Of a DNA stretch of 64,000 nucleotides, positions 46,954 to 56,400 are shown in pieces. The notes beneath the pieces are model-generated. The model had not been told where the DNA came from. It was given only the letters and a program-made list of their open reading frames with translations, and did no database searches. Position 1 is the first letter of the stretch, and every line of letters begins with the position of its first letter. The translations under genes were made by a program, and so were the position numbers. This DNA comes from Lachnospiraceae bacterium (lineage in GTDB: Bacteria > Bacillota > Clostridia > Lachnospirales > Lachnospiraceae): positions 1 through 64,000 of the forward strand of contig CAJTCL010000013.1 in NCBI GenBank assembly GCA_910575005.1. The letters are read 5' to 3'.

Positions 46954-49900
46954 ATGAAGAAAAAACAAATTGTGGGGCTGTTGCTGGTGTTGTCTCTGTC
47001 AGTCACCACAGCAAGTACATCAGTGCTGCCCGCTTATGCGCAGGCATTGAATAGCAGCACGAAAGGAACGGAAATGGAGCTTGCTGATGGCAGAACAGAA
47101 GATCTCACAGATATGTCGTTGAGTGCAGCTGTCAGCTCTAATTTTACTGCAAGCTGGGAGAATTTGGACGGAATTAAGACAGATTGGGAACCACAAGCAT
47201 CCAGTGGTCAGGCAACCAAAGGCTGGGGAAATTGGGGCGTAGACAAAGAACAAAATCCAGTTCATTATGTACAGTATGATTGGGATGCTGCCATAACTAC
47301 AAGTCAAATGCAGATCTATTGGTATGATGATGGAGGCGGAACCAGAGTTCCAGCGACCTTTGAGATTCAGTATAAGAATGGTGAAGGAGAATGGCAGACG
47401 GCCAATATGACCACAGATTTTGCGGCAGCCCAGGTATTGAATCAATATAATATCATTGAGTTTGATGAGATTGAGGCTACCTCCATCAAATTACTAATGA
47501 CTTTACAGGAGGGCGCGGGCGGAACCGGTATCTATCGCTGGAAAGTGTTTTCAGATAATTCAAAATTGACAGAGGACGATAAGTTAAAAATGGATCTGGA
47601 TCTATTGACTATACCAGCAAAGGCTGCAGCAGAGCAGATTGATCTCGTATCTGTCAGTAAAAACGGGTATGTTGTGAGCTGGGAGTCTGACAATTCAGCA
47701 ATTAAAATTGAGGATGGCAAGGGAATTATCTCCAGAGGCGCAACGACTGCAGTCGTAAATTTGACTGGTACCATTACTGGTACAGAGACAGATACTAACA
47801 CAGGGGAGTTAAAATCCGTAAACAAAACATTTCAGGTGATCGTGCCTGCTGCTCATAATGCGGCAACGAATGCCACAGTGACTGCTTCTTATAATGGATA
47901 TAATGATACATTGCCACAGATCAATGACGAAAACGACGATAATTTTTGGAATGGCTGGGGCGGTGGTGATAAGTCTAACGATCCGTGGATTCAATATGAT
48001 TTTGATGAAGTATATGAGATTACAGAATCTGTCATCCGATGGTATGATGATAGCGGCGGAGTGGTTGTGCCCCAAGGAATTGTCTTACAGTATTATGATG
48101 AAATTAGCCAAGAGTGGAAAAATGTAACGCCGACAGGAGAGAATTGGGTTTATACAAAGGGGACAGATAATATTTATAAGTTTGAGAGAATTGCCACCAA
48201 TAAATTAAAACTGTTAATTACCAATAGTTTAAATGATAATGGTGATAAAGTACCAGTGGCCATCCATGAATGGTCAGTGCCAGGGTCAAAATTAGAATTA
48301 ACTGCTGCCGACTTGCAGCAGGCAATCAATGATGCACAGGCTTATGAAAAAGATCAATATACACAGGCAACCTTCCGTGTCTTAGAGGAGGCTTTGATGG
48401 CAGCACAGGAGTCTGTTACCAATGAGAACCTTACTGTAATGCAGATTGATCACTTGATTCAAAATTTGCAGAAAGCCATTGATGGATTAGTAAAAGATGT
48501 AGTTGAACCAGGGCCAGGGAATGCTAATAAGACTGTACTTGCAAAATTGATTGGTGATGCTGGCAAAATGACTGCGGCAGACTATACCACAGAGAGTTGG
48601 TCATCGGTGAGCAAAGCTTTGACAGCTGCAATCCAGATGAATGACAATGCAGAAGCTACCCAGGAACAAGTAGATGCAGCAGTTAAAACATTGCAGGATG
48701 CCATCTCTGGCTTGATCAGAAAGGGAAGTGCAGAGGAATTACAGGCAGAATTGCAGAAATTATCTGTACCAGAAAAAGTATTTGCTGATGAAATTGATTT
48801 AGCATCACAGAGTGAGAGTGGGTATACTGTGAACTGGCAATCAGACAAAGATGCAATCAAGATTGAAAACGGCAAAGGAATTGTTACCAGAGGCCCAGAG
48901 GAAGTAACAGTAAAACTTACCGCAACTATCACAGTGAACGCTGGCAGTGATTCGGCTGTCACAGAGAACAGAGAATTTTCTGTAGTGATTCCCGCGGTTT
49001 ATCTGGCGAAAAGTGCTGCTGTAACGGCTTCCTATTCCTATGGGGAATCATTAAAATTGATCAATGATGAGGATAAGAGTACTTTCTGGAATGGCTGGAG
49101 TCTAAATCAGGAGGATTTTTTAAATCCTTGGATTCAGTATGAATTTGCAGATAAATTGGAGCTGACAGGTGGCATTATAAATTGGAAAGATGATGGGGCT
49201 GGGGTAATTGTGCCAGAAAGTATCACCTTCCAGTATTTTGATGAGAACAGCCAAGAGTGGAAAGAAGTTGTAAAAACAGGAGAAGATTGGCTCTATGTAA
49301 AGGACGTGGACAATACTTATCAGTTTGAAAAAGTTATTACTAAGAAGATTAAATTAATCATTAACAATGGTTCCTTGGAAAATAATAAAGTAGCGGCAGC
49401 CATCCATGAATGGAATGTAATCGGCACAGCATATGCAAATCCAGATTTGACGAAATTAAATGAAGATATTGCAGCAGCTAAGGCGGCATACGATGGCAAG
49501 GAAGCAGAATATACACAGACAAGTTTTGCAGCGTACAAGGTAGCATTGCAGGCAGCAGAACAGACTGCCGCTCATGCAAATTCCACTAAGGAGCAGATAG
49601 ATCAGGCAATCGCTGATCTTAAGGCAGCGATTGAGGGACTGCAGAAAGTTGTAAATCCAGGTCCTGGAGCGGTAGATAAGACAGAACTTGTAAAAGTGAT
49701 TGGAGAAGCAACAGCAAAATTGGAACAGGATTATACCAAAGAAAGCTGGGAGAAGCTGACAACAGCATTACAGGCTGCCAATCAAGTAAATAATGATGAA
49801 AATGCTACCAAGGAACAGGTAGATCAAGCAACAGCAAATCTTAGGACAGCAATAGAGGGATTGGAGCAAGTGGTAAAACCAGGTCCTGAAGCGGTAGATA

Positions 49901-50760
49901 AGACAGAACTTGCAAAAGTGATTGAAGAAGCAGGGACTAAATCGGAACAGGATTATACCAAAGAGAGCTGGGAGAAGCTGACAACAGCATTACAAGCTGC
50001 CAATCAAGTAAATGATGATGAAAATGCTACCAAAGAGCAGATTGCGCAGGCAGTCAAGGAGTTACAACAGGCAATAGAGGGACTGGTGAAGAAGGCCAGT
50101 GTAGAAAAGGTAGATTTTAGTGCATTAAACAAAACGATTGAATCTGCTAAGAAGTATAAAGCAGATAAATACACAGTGGACAGTTTTAAGGTATTTAGGA
50201 GTGCTTTGTCTGATGCAAAGAAGGTTGCCAAAAATACAAAGGCCACTCAAAAACAGGTAGATAATGCGAATGGTAAATTAAAGAAGGCTATCAAGAATCT
50301 GGTTAAATTAAAGGTTGTTTCTACCAAAAAAGCATCTCTGGGAGTGGGAGAGAAATATTCTGTAAAAACGAAAGACTGTACTTACACAACCTCAAGCAAA
50401 AAAGTAGCCACTGTGACCAGCAAAGGTTTGGTGACAGCTAAGAAGGTTGGAAAGGCAACCATCAAGGCTACCAATAAAGCTGGTAAAGTAAAAGTATATA
50501 ATATTTCGGTTAAGAAAGCGCCCACAAAGATTGTCAAAATTGTTCCTTCTAAGAAGAACTTAAAGAAGGGCAAGAAAGTTACTCTGAAAGTAATATTGTC
50601 TAAGGGAAGTGCAGGCAAAGTGACTTTTAAGTCCAATAATCCCAAAGTTGCCTCTGTTACCAGTAAAGGAGTCGTGACGGCCAAGAAGAAAGGAACTGCC
50701 AAGATTACAGTTAAGACTTATAATAATAAGAAAAAGACTGTGACTATTAAAGTAAAATAA
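46954..50760 (+). CDS. Secreted non-catalytic binding protein: F5/8C, FIVAR, Big_2
   Basis: 1268-residue secreted protein without any recognisable enzyme domain. Order: signal peptide (1-29); F5/8C-like module (about 53-200) very like that of the third GH127; atrophied Ig (206-295); second F5/8C-like module (300-445); two FIVAR helical repeats (450-589); atrophied Ig (591-678); third F5/8C-like module (683-825); four more FIVAR repeats (830-1118); two Big_2 repeats (1123-1268). The second and third modules share FWNGW...NPWIQY-type residues. It may hold plant glycan at the surface or bridge cell wall and substrate; the function is inferred. GAAAGGGTGA precedes the start. Confidence 0.85.
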   Translation: MKKKQIVGLLLVLSLSVTTASTSVLPAYAQALNSSTKGTEMELADGRTEDLTDMSLSAAVSSNFTASWENLDGIKTDWEPQASSGQATKGWGNWGVDKEQNPVHYVQYDWDAAITTSQMQIYWYDDGGGTRVPATFEIQYKNGEGEWQTANMTTDFAAAQVLNQYNIIEFDEIEATSIKLLMTLQEGAGGTGIYRWKVFSDNSKLTEDDKLKMDLDLLTIPAKAAAEQIDLVSVSKNGYVVSWESDNSAIKIEDGKGIISRGATTAVVNLTGTITGTETDTNTGELKSVNKTFQVIVPAAHNAATNATVTASYNGYNDTLPQINDENDDNFWNGWGGGDKSNDPWIQYDFDEVYEITESVIRWYDDSGGVVVPQGIVLQYYDEISQEWKNVTPTGENWVYTKGTDNIYKFERIATNKLKLLITNSLNDNGDKVPVAIHEWSVPGSKLELTAADLQQAINDAQAYEKDQYTQATFRVLEEALMAAQESVTNENLTVMQIDHLIQNLQKAIDGLVKDVVEPGPGNANKTVLAKLIGDAGKMTAADYTTESWSSVSKALTAAIQMNDNAEATQEQVDAAVKTLQDAISGLIRKGSAEELQAELQKLSVPEKVFADEIDLASQSESGYTVNWQSDKDAIKIENGKGIVTRGPEEVTVKLTATITVNAGSDSAVTENREFSVVIPAVYLAKSAAVTASYSYGESLKLINDEDKSTFWNGWSLNQEDFLNPWIQYEFADKLELTGGIINWKDDGAGVIVPESITFQYFDENSQEWKEVVKTGEDWLYVKDVDNTYQFEKVITKKIKLIINNGSLENNKVAAAIHEWNVIGTAYANPDLTKLNEDIAAAKAAYDGKEAEYTQTSFAAYKVALQAAEQTAAHANSTKEQIDQAIADLKAAIEGLQKVVNPGPGAVDKTELVKVIGEATAKLEQDYTKESWEKLTTALQAANQVNNDENATKEQVDQATANLRTAIEGLEQVVKPGPEAVDKTELAKVIEEAGTKSEQDYTKESWEKLTTALQAANQVNDDENATKEQIAQAVKELQQAIEGLVKKASVEKVDFSALNKTIESAKKYKADKYTVDSFKVFRSALSDAKKVAKNTKATQKQVDNANGKLKKAIKNLVKLKVVSTKKASLGVGEKYSVKTKDCTYTTSSKKVATVTSKGLVTAKKVGKATIKATNKAGKVKVYNISVKKAPTKIVKIVPSKKNLKKGKKVTLKVILSKGSAGKVTFKSNNPKVASVTSKGVVTAKKKGTAKITVKTYNNKKKTVTIKVK

Positions 50761-50840
50761 TTATAACTATTCATAAACCACAAGTCGCAGTTATGTCAGC
50801 CAGGTTGTCAAACGCCTCTGAATAATTACAAATTGTTTAC

Positions 50841-50911
50841 AAAACCCTATCGTTTTTTTGATGCAAAACCATTATAATTAATGGCAGCACAGAGACGATA
50901 GGGTTTTCTTG
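50841..50911 (+). terminator. Nested inverted repeat, probable terminator
   Basis: AAAACCCTATCGT (50841-50853) matches exactly in reverse complement at 50895-50907, followed by CTT. Within the 41-base loop CCATTA/TAATGG (50869-50874 and 50879-50884) forms a second stem whose loop holds TAAT. It probably ends the 1268-residue gene's transcript. The large loop is unusual and a regulatory role for the next operon is possible. Confidence 0.6.
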
Positions 50912-50975
50912 TGAGTTTTGCAAACTATTTGTCGAGAAAGTAGGATAGAATATCATCAATAGGTGAGGGAATAAA

Positions 50976-51635
50976 ATGAAAAAAATTTTAGTAATAGAAG
51001 ATGAAGCGGCAATCAATGATCTGATTTGCATGAATCTGGAAATTGCTGGTTATGCTGCAATTCCTTTTTTTGATGGGGAGGTATTTAGCAGTCATTTAAA
51101 AGAGAATCATAATTATGATCTGGCGCTTTTGGATATTATGCTGCCCAAAAAAGATGGGTTTGAATTATTAGAGGAATTGAAAAGATATGAGATTCCTGTC
51201 ATTTATCTGACCGCAAAGGGAGATCTGCCCAGCAAGGTCAAAGGACTTAGAAGCGGAGCAGAAGATTATATTGTCAAGCCGTTTGAGATGCTGGAGTTAT
51301 TGGTGCGTATCGACCATGTACTGAAACGTTTTGGGAACGACGAACAAGAGGAGATACAAATTAAGGATGTGGTGATCAATGAACGCAAACGGACTGTGCA
51401 CAAAGGAGGTGTGCAGATTCCCATGCAGCCGATGGAGTTTGACTGTCTGATGGTATTCTGGAAATACAGAAACAGAGTAATGACAAGAGATCAGATTTTA
51501 AATATTCTCTGGGGTGTCGATTTTGAGGGGGAGAGCAGAACAGTAGATGTCCATGTGGGAAATATCCGCAAGAAACTAGATTTTTCTGACATTATCATCA
51601 CAGTGCCCAGAGTGGGCTACCGCATGGAGGTTTAA
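50976..51635 (+). CDS. OmpR/PhoB-family response regulator
   Basis: 219 residues, standard two-domain regulator. Receiver: VIEDEAAINDL, phospho-acceptor Asp53 in LLDIMLPKKDG, LTAKGD, and Lys in VKPFEM. Effector: winged helix ending in TVDVHVGNIRKKLDF...VPRVGYRMEV. It lies two bases before its kinase. The following genes for a lipoprotein, ABC permeases, ATPase and surface proteins are the likely targets, as in many antimicrobial-peptide or envelope-stress modules; this is inferred from gene order. Confidence 0.95.
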   Translation: MKKILVIEDEAAINDLICMNLEIAGYAAIPFFDGEVFSSHLKENHNYDLALLDIMLPKKDGFELLEELKRYEIPVIYLTAKGDLPSKVKGLRSGAEDYIVKPFEMLELLVRIDHVLKRFGNDEQEEIQIKDVVINERKRTVHKGGVQIPMQPMEFDCLMVFWKYRNRVMTRDQILNILWGVDFEGESRTVDVHVGNIRKKLDFSDIIITVPRVGYRMEV

Positions 51636-51637
51636 CG

Positions 51638-52918
51638 ATGGATATGATTAAGAAGATTGCATTGACTGCGTCAACGATGCTTTTTGTGTTGGCGCAGGCT
51701 TTTTCATTTTATGTGATTTTAGTCAGTCAACAAGAAAAAATTAACTTAATTAAGGAGAAGGAAAATAGAATTTTTGAGAGAAGCATTGAAAATGTTTCAA
51801 GAGATCTCAATAAAATATCTTATAAAAATTCTTTGCAGGATTATGTGATTACGTACTGTTTTCGCAATCATATGCCGGAGGGTTCGGCTCTCTATAAAGG
51901 CGAGGAGGAGCTCTATAACAACAGTTCTTTTACATTTGATGCAGCTAAAGTGGACATGCAGTTGTCTAAAGGGATTTTTCCCTGCATACAAGAGACAATA
52001 AATGATAGGCATCTGCTTGTCTTTTATCGTGAGGAACAAATGAGAAGACCGGAAAAATACAGACCAGAATATCTTTTTTTCTATGTAATTGATGTTACCT
52101 ATATCTATAAGAAGAGCTGGGAACTAGTGATCCGAGAAATGATCATTTCGACTTTGGCTTCTCTGGTAATGGCGCTGCTTTTGGTGTATTTGATAAAGAA
52201 AATTACAAGACCGCTTCAGGCAGTCAATGAATCACAAAGACAATTAATTGGCAGTATGTCCCATGAGCTTAAAACACCGTTGACGGCTATGAAAGGTTAT
52301 TCTGAAACGCTGCTGCAGGTAAAATTATCACAAGAACAACAAGAAAAGGCTCTGGACTATATTCACAGAGAAAGTGGGCGTCTGTCCCGTCTAACAGAAA
52401 AAATGATGGAATTGACCAAACTGTATGAACCAGAATGTAAGATTAGCTTACAGAGTATTTCTGTGGAAGTATTGTTTGAGACAGTGGCGGAGAGTGTACA
52501 ACATAAGCTTGAGGAAAAAGAACTTATTTTATTGTGGGAGGGAGAGTATAGAGACAAAAAAATGGAGATAGATCAGGATTTAATGACCAGTTTTTTGATT
52601 AACTTAATCAATAACAGTGTGATGGCCTCAAAACCTGGAAATCATATTTATCTTGGAGCAGATCATCATTCTCTGTGGGTGCGGGATCAAGGTTGTGGAA
52701 TACCGCCGCAGGAAGTGGATAAAGTTCGCAGAGCTTTTTATCGTGTGGATAAGTCCCGTTCTAGGAAAAACGGAAATATGGGACTGGGACTTGCTTTGTG
52801 TGAACAGATCGCCGCAGTCCATCATGGTGTGATGCAGATTGAAAGCGAGGTTGGGGAAGGAACAAAAATTTCTTTGGTATTTGATGAGAAAAATTGTTTA
52901 CCAATCCTTTACAACTGA
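51638..52918 (+). CDS. Membrane sensor histidine kinase
   Basis: 426 residues. It has an N-terminal membrane segment (about 7-29), an extracytoplasmic domain of roughly 130 residues, and a second membrane segment (about 164-184). The dimerisation helix has the phospho-acceptor in GSMSHELKTPLTAMKGY (His209). The ATPase domain has LINLINNSVMAS (N box), DQGCGIPP (G1) and GNMGLGLALCEQIA (G2). It forms a pair with the regulator two bases upstream. A 71-base gap without a clear terminator leads to the lipoprotein gene. Confidence 0.94.
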   Translation: MDMIKKIALTASTMLFVLAQAFSFYVILVSQQEKINLIKEKENRIFERSIENVSRDLNKISYKNSLQDYVITYCFRNHMPEGSALYKGEEELYNNSSFTFDAAKVDMQLSKGIFPCIQETINDRHLLVFYREEQMRRPEKYRPEYLFFYVIDVTYIYKKSWELVIREMIISTLASLVMALLLVYLIKKITRPLQAVNESQRQLIGSMSHELKTPLTAMKGYSETLLQVKLSQEQQEKALDYIHRESGRLSRLTEKMMELTKLYEPECKISLQSISVEVLFETVAESVQHKLEEKELILLWEGEYRDKKMEIDQDLMTSFLINLINNSVMASKPGNHIYLGADHHSLWVRDQGCGIPPQEVDKVRRAFYRVDKSRSRKNGNMGLGLALCEQIAAVHHGVMQIESEVGEGTKISLVFDEKNCLPILYN

Positions 52919-52989
52919 ATGAATATTTAAAAATGGTCTCCTGCTATGATGAATGTAAAGTATTTTTTGAAGATAGATAGGAGGAACTT

Positions 52990-54489
52990 ATGAAAAGAAA
53001 GCAAATGATTATGATTTTGGCAGGGCTTTGTATCAGCATTTTGGCAGGATGCCAGAAGACGCCAGAGGATGCCATTGTAAAGGAGAAAGGAGCATCCAGC
53101 ATAAAAAAATATCAGAGTACAGAAACAAAAGAAACTTCTTTGCGTGAAACACTTAAGGCGCCAGAACGCTATACCAACAAGGCAACGTATGAAAATGGGG
53201 TACTGGTAATTGATACGGATGCAGAGGTGATTTTGCCAGAGGTTAGTTCTATAAATACTTATGAAGTGTCTGCAAAAGAAGTCAATCAGGATCTGATTGA
53301 TTCTGTCACGGAGGCATTTTTTGAGGGTGGGAAATTTTATAGTGGTTTTACTTATTATGATATGACAAAGGCGGATTATCAGGAGGATATCACCAGGCTT
53401 AAAAAATATAAGGCAGAGGGAAATATGGATCCATATGAAATGGGTGTCAATGAGGAGACTGGGGAATTGTTTTTTAATATTGATGAGATGATTGCCAGGG
53501 ATGAAGAGAATATGAAGACAGCGCCAGAGGAAGTAACGAAAGAGGAAGTAAAACCATCGTTCGGGCTGGAACATTGGGAGAGCAAAGGGGAAGAAGCCAT
53601 AAAGCAGGTGGACGAAGATAGTTTTTCGGGTGTTGCTGAGACAGAACAGGGAATATATGATTATAAAATTAATTATACGCTTGCTCCAGATATTGATATT
53701 AAAATCTCCAAAAATAGAGAGGATCTCAGAGACCCAAAAGAATTTTCTACATGGATGGAAGGAGAGTATGTGCGAGGCAGTGAAGGAGACAGCTATAACA
53801 AATTGTCAGAGGATTTTCTGAAAGAGAAAGCAGGATTATCTTATGAGGAGGCAGAGAAGCTGGCGAGAGAGAAGGTTGACAAGTTGGGCTGGGATCTAGA
53901 TGTTTATGGTTGGGATTATGCTGTATATAAAGAAGGTGAAGGAGAGGTCACAGAAGATAGTATTCTGGATGGCGGTTATCTGTTTCATTTTACGAAAATA
54001 CTGGATGACGTGCCAATCACTTACACCGCTTCTTATGGCGGGGGATTGGAGGACATGGACAGTACGCTGGAGCCTTGGAGCTATGAGAGATGTGATGTGA
54101 TTGTCGGAGAAGATGGTATTCAAAAGGTAGAAATTTATAATCCTTACGAGATTGGCAAAGTGCAGACCGAAAATGTAAAGCTGATGGATTTTGACAGTAT
54201 CATTAAGATTTATGAACAGATGATGGAAGTTTCCAATGCGGATATAGCAGAATTTGAAAAAAACCGTACATTTCATATTAAGAAGATTACATTAGGTTAC
54301 AGTCGAATCTACGATCCTAATACAGATAATGATACTGGTCTTCTGGTTCCAGTTTGGGATTTCTTTGGCGGATTTGATACAGAAATGGATGGCGTTACAG
54401 AAAAGCGTTCTGGGGTTTATTCGACGCAGAGCCATATGACAATCAATGCCATTGACGGCACAATCATTGACAGGGAACTGGGCTATTAA
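52990..54489 (+). CDS. Lipoprotein, DUF6034-like
   Basis: 499-residue secreted lipoprotein. Lipobox ILAGC makes Cys21 the lipidated residue. The mature protein is acidic. Its C-terminal end reads LLVPVWDFFGGF ... MTINAIDGTIIDRELGY, the typical end of DUF6034 and related proteins found beside two-component systems and ABC exporters in Lachnospiraceae; the family name is from recall. No catalytic motif is recognised. A possible role is sensing or shielding at the membrane for the adjacent module. AGGAGG precedes the start. Confidence 0.7.
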   Translation: MKRKQMIMILAGLCISILAGCQKTPEDAIVKEKGASSIKKYQSTETKETSLRETLKAPERYTNKATYENGVLVIDTDAEVILPEVSSINTYEVSAKEVNQDLIDSVTEAFFEGGKFYSGFTYYDMTKADYQEDITRLKKYKAEGNMDPYEMGVNEETGELFFNIDEMIARDEENMKTAPEEVTKEEVKPSFGLEHWESKGEEAIKQVDEDSFSGVAETEQGIYDYKINYTLAPDIDIKISKNREDLRDPKEFSTWMEGEYVRGSEGDSYNKLSEDFLKEKAGLSYEEAEKLAREKVDKLGWDLDVYGWDYAVYKEGEGEVTEDSILDGGYLFHFTKILDDVPITYTASYGGGLEDMDSTLEPWSYERCDVIVGEDGIQKVEIYNPYEIGKVQTENVKLMDFDSIIKIYEQMMEVSNADIAEFEKNRTFHIKKITLGYSRIYDPNTDNDTGLLVPVWDFFGGFDTEMDGVTEKRSGVYSTQSHMTINAIDGTIIDRELGY

Positions 54490-54507
54490 GCCAGAGGATA
54501 ATTTACG

Positions 54508-55470
54508 ATGGAGCATGTAACAGATTATGAAACCGGAGGGCAGCGTGTGATGGAGCATGTTAGAGGAAAAATCAAATCTCTAAAGCAGGTGTTTGCAGTG
54601 GTGAGATCAAATTTTCTGGGATTTTACAAAAATCCCAGAATTATCATCACATTTTTGTTTTCTTTTATTCTCTGCTTTTTTTTGAGCAGTCGCTGTCTGA
54701 TGGTGGCAGATTACTATGATTCTCCGATACAGGCATTTGAACCGTTTATCTGGACCTTTGGTGATGCAACATCTATTCTGTTATGCTCAATGTTATTGAT
54801 TTTGTTGTTTATTGATTTGCCAAAATTAAGCCCCTTCACCCCCTATCTGCTGCTGCGCATGAAAAAAGGCAGGTGGCTTTTGGCACAGTTTTTCTATATT
54901 TGTCTAGTGACCGTGTGGTATATACTATATGTATTTTTGATGACTAGCCTGTTATGTATGCAGAAAACTTATCCTGGAAATCTATGGAGCAAGACAGCGG
55001 CATTGCTGGCGTACTCCCAGATGGGAAAAAAACTGTCTGTACCTTCGACGGTAAAAGTGATGGAAAGTACCAGTCCTTTGGGCTGTAGTCTTCAGATTAT
55101 ACTGTTATTAATTTGTTATGCACTGACTTTGAGTTTTTTAATGTTGTACTTTCAGATGAAAATTGGTAAGAAAGCGGCCATTGCTGCAGGGCTTTTTTAT
55201 AGTCTGTGTGGATTTTTGCTCAATCCCAAGGTACTGGCTAAAATACTTCAAAAAGAAGAATATGAAATGTATCTTGTAAGGCGGATCGCTGGCTGGATCA
55301 GCCCTCTAAATCATGCAACTTATGGAATGCATGATTTCGGCTATGATGTATTGCCGTCTATCTGGCAGTCTTGTTGTATTTTTATGTTGATTTTGTTCTC
55401 ACTGTCAGCATTATCTTTTTATACGTTAAAGAAGTATAATTTCAGTTCCTTTACAGGAGAGATTTTGTAA
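54508..55470 (+). CDS. ABC permease-like integral membrane protein
   Basis: 320-residue polytopic membrane protein (about six hydrophobic segments, for example 45-61, 88-104, 127-150, 196-216, 290-310). It has no strong family motif but resembles ABC-2-type permease subunits and lies upstream of a second such protein and an ATPase. Two starts are possible: ATG 54508 with GAGGA, or ATG 54550 with the stronger GGAGGG. Both sit in a 12-bp direct repeat (54507-54518 and 54549-54560). The last 18 codons are repeated twice more downstream as stop-ended fragments. Confidence 0.72.
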   Translation: MEHVTDYETGGQRVMEHVRGKIKSLKQVFAVVRSNFLGFYKNPRIIITFLFSFILCFFLSSRCLMVADYYDSPIQAFEPFIWTFGDATSILLCSMLLILLFIDLPKLSPFTPYLLLRMKKGRWLLAQFFYICLVTVWYILYVFLMTSLLCMQKTYPGNLWSKTAALLAYSQMGKKLSVPSTVKVMESTSPLGCSLQIILLLICYALTLSFLMLYFQMKIGKKAAIAAGLFYSLCGFLLNPKVLAKILQKEEYEMYLVRRIAGWISPLNHATYGMHDFGYDVLPSIWQSCCIFMLILFSLSALSFYTLKKYNFSSFTGEIL

Positions 55471-55612
55471 TTGGTATCATATTGTCTTTTGATACCTTAA
55501 AGAAATATAATTTCAGTTCTATAACAGGAGAGATTTCGTAATTGAAACAATATTATTCTTTTATACCTTAAAGAAATATATTTATAGTTCCTTTATAGGA
55601 GAGATTTTGTAA
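55414..55612 (+). repeat. Triplicated 3' end of the permease gene, 71-bp period
   Basis: Three 57-bp units at 55414-55470, 55485-55541 and 55556-55612, separated by related 14-bp spacers, giving an exact 71-bp period. Unit 1 is the true end of the permease gene (YTLKKYNFSSFTGEIL-stop). Units 2 and 3 would code DTLKKYNFSSITGEIS-stop and YTLKKYIYSSFIGEIL-stop. Because 71 is not a multiple of three, each copy is in a different frame. The units carry GGAGAG but no good start codon. Confidence 0.93.
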
Positions 55613-55668
55613 TGAGTTACAGTAGTTAAATTTGTGTGTAAATTATTTGCTACTAGAATAGGAAAGCT

Positions 55669-56388
55669 ATGAAAGAATTATGGAGAGAAAAAGGTTTATG
55701 GTCTGCATCCTTGATTTGCTTTGTGACGATGGCAGTGGGATTTCCTTTTGATGAAATTAAGTTCCCTTTGAGTTCTGGAGCTTTTTTGGTGTTATTTCAA
55801 AAGGCGTTAGATAATCAGATGATTTTATTTTTGATTCCAATTGCAGCAGTGCTGCCAGTGGGGGCTAATTTTGTCAGAGAATCCTCCACAGGATTTTTAA
55901 AGTTGTATATCACAAGAATCAGCCGTATGGAATATATCAAACGGAAAACGATACAGATTTATGCGGGAGGATTTTTGCCTTTTTTTATGGCTGGCATAGC
56001 AGCGCTGTTTTTGTGTTTTCTGTTTCTCTATCCGCTTGAACTTAAGGGAAATATTTCATGGCAGATGGTCTCGTCTGCGCTGGTGTTTCTTTTGCGCATC
56101 TCACTGATTGGAGGAATTATGGCAGAGCTGGCGGGAATCTTTGCGGCAGTATTTCAGAACTATTATATGACCTATGGACTGCCATTTGTCAGTTATTATA
56201 TGATGATTATCTTAAAAGAGCGCTATTTAGATCAAATGTATGTATTCTATCCGGCAGAGTGGCTGAAATGTCAGCAGGATTGGGGGCCTCAAGGACATGG
56301 AATATGGCTTTTTTTGGCGGTATTTTCTATTTTCATGATTCTTTTGCATGGGTTATTGTTATATGGAAGGCTGCAAGAGATTTTATAG
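55669..56388 (+). CDS. ABC permease-like integral membrane protein 2
   Basis: 239-residue hydrophobic protein with about six membrane segments. The arrangement fits an ABC-2-type permease: an N-terminal segment, a loop with FVRESSTGFLKLYITRISRMEYIKRK, then four closely spaced helices. That loop (ESSTGxxK...ISRxxYIKRK) recalls permeases whose first cytoplasmic loop contacts the ATPase. The ribosome site GGAAAG is close to ATG 55669. It ends 12 bases before the ATPase gene, so the two surely act together. The transported substrate is unknown. Confidence 0.75.
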   Translation: MKELWREKGLWSASLICFVTMAVGFPFDEIKFPLSSGAFLVLFQKALDNQMILFLIPIAAVLPVGANFVRESSTGFLKLYITRISRMEYIKRKTIQIYAGGFLPFFMAGIAALFLCFLFLYPLELKGNISWQMVSSALVFLLRISLIGGIMAELAGIFAAVFQNYYMTYGLPFVSYYMMIILKERYLDQMYVFYPAEWLKCQQDWGPQGHGIWLFLAVFSIFMILLHGLLLYGRLQEIL

Positions 56389-56400
56389 GAGAGGGATAAG

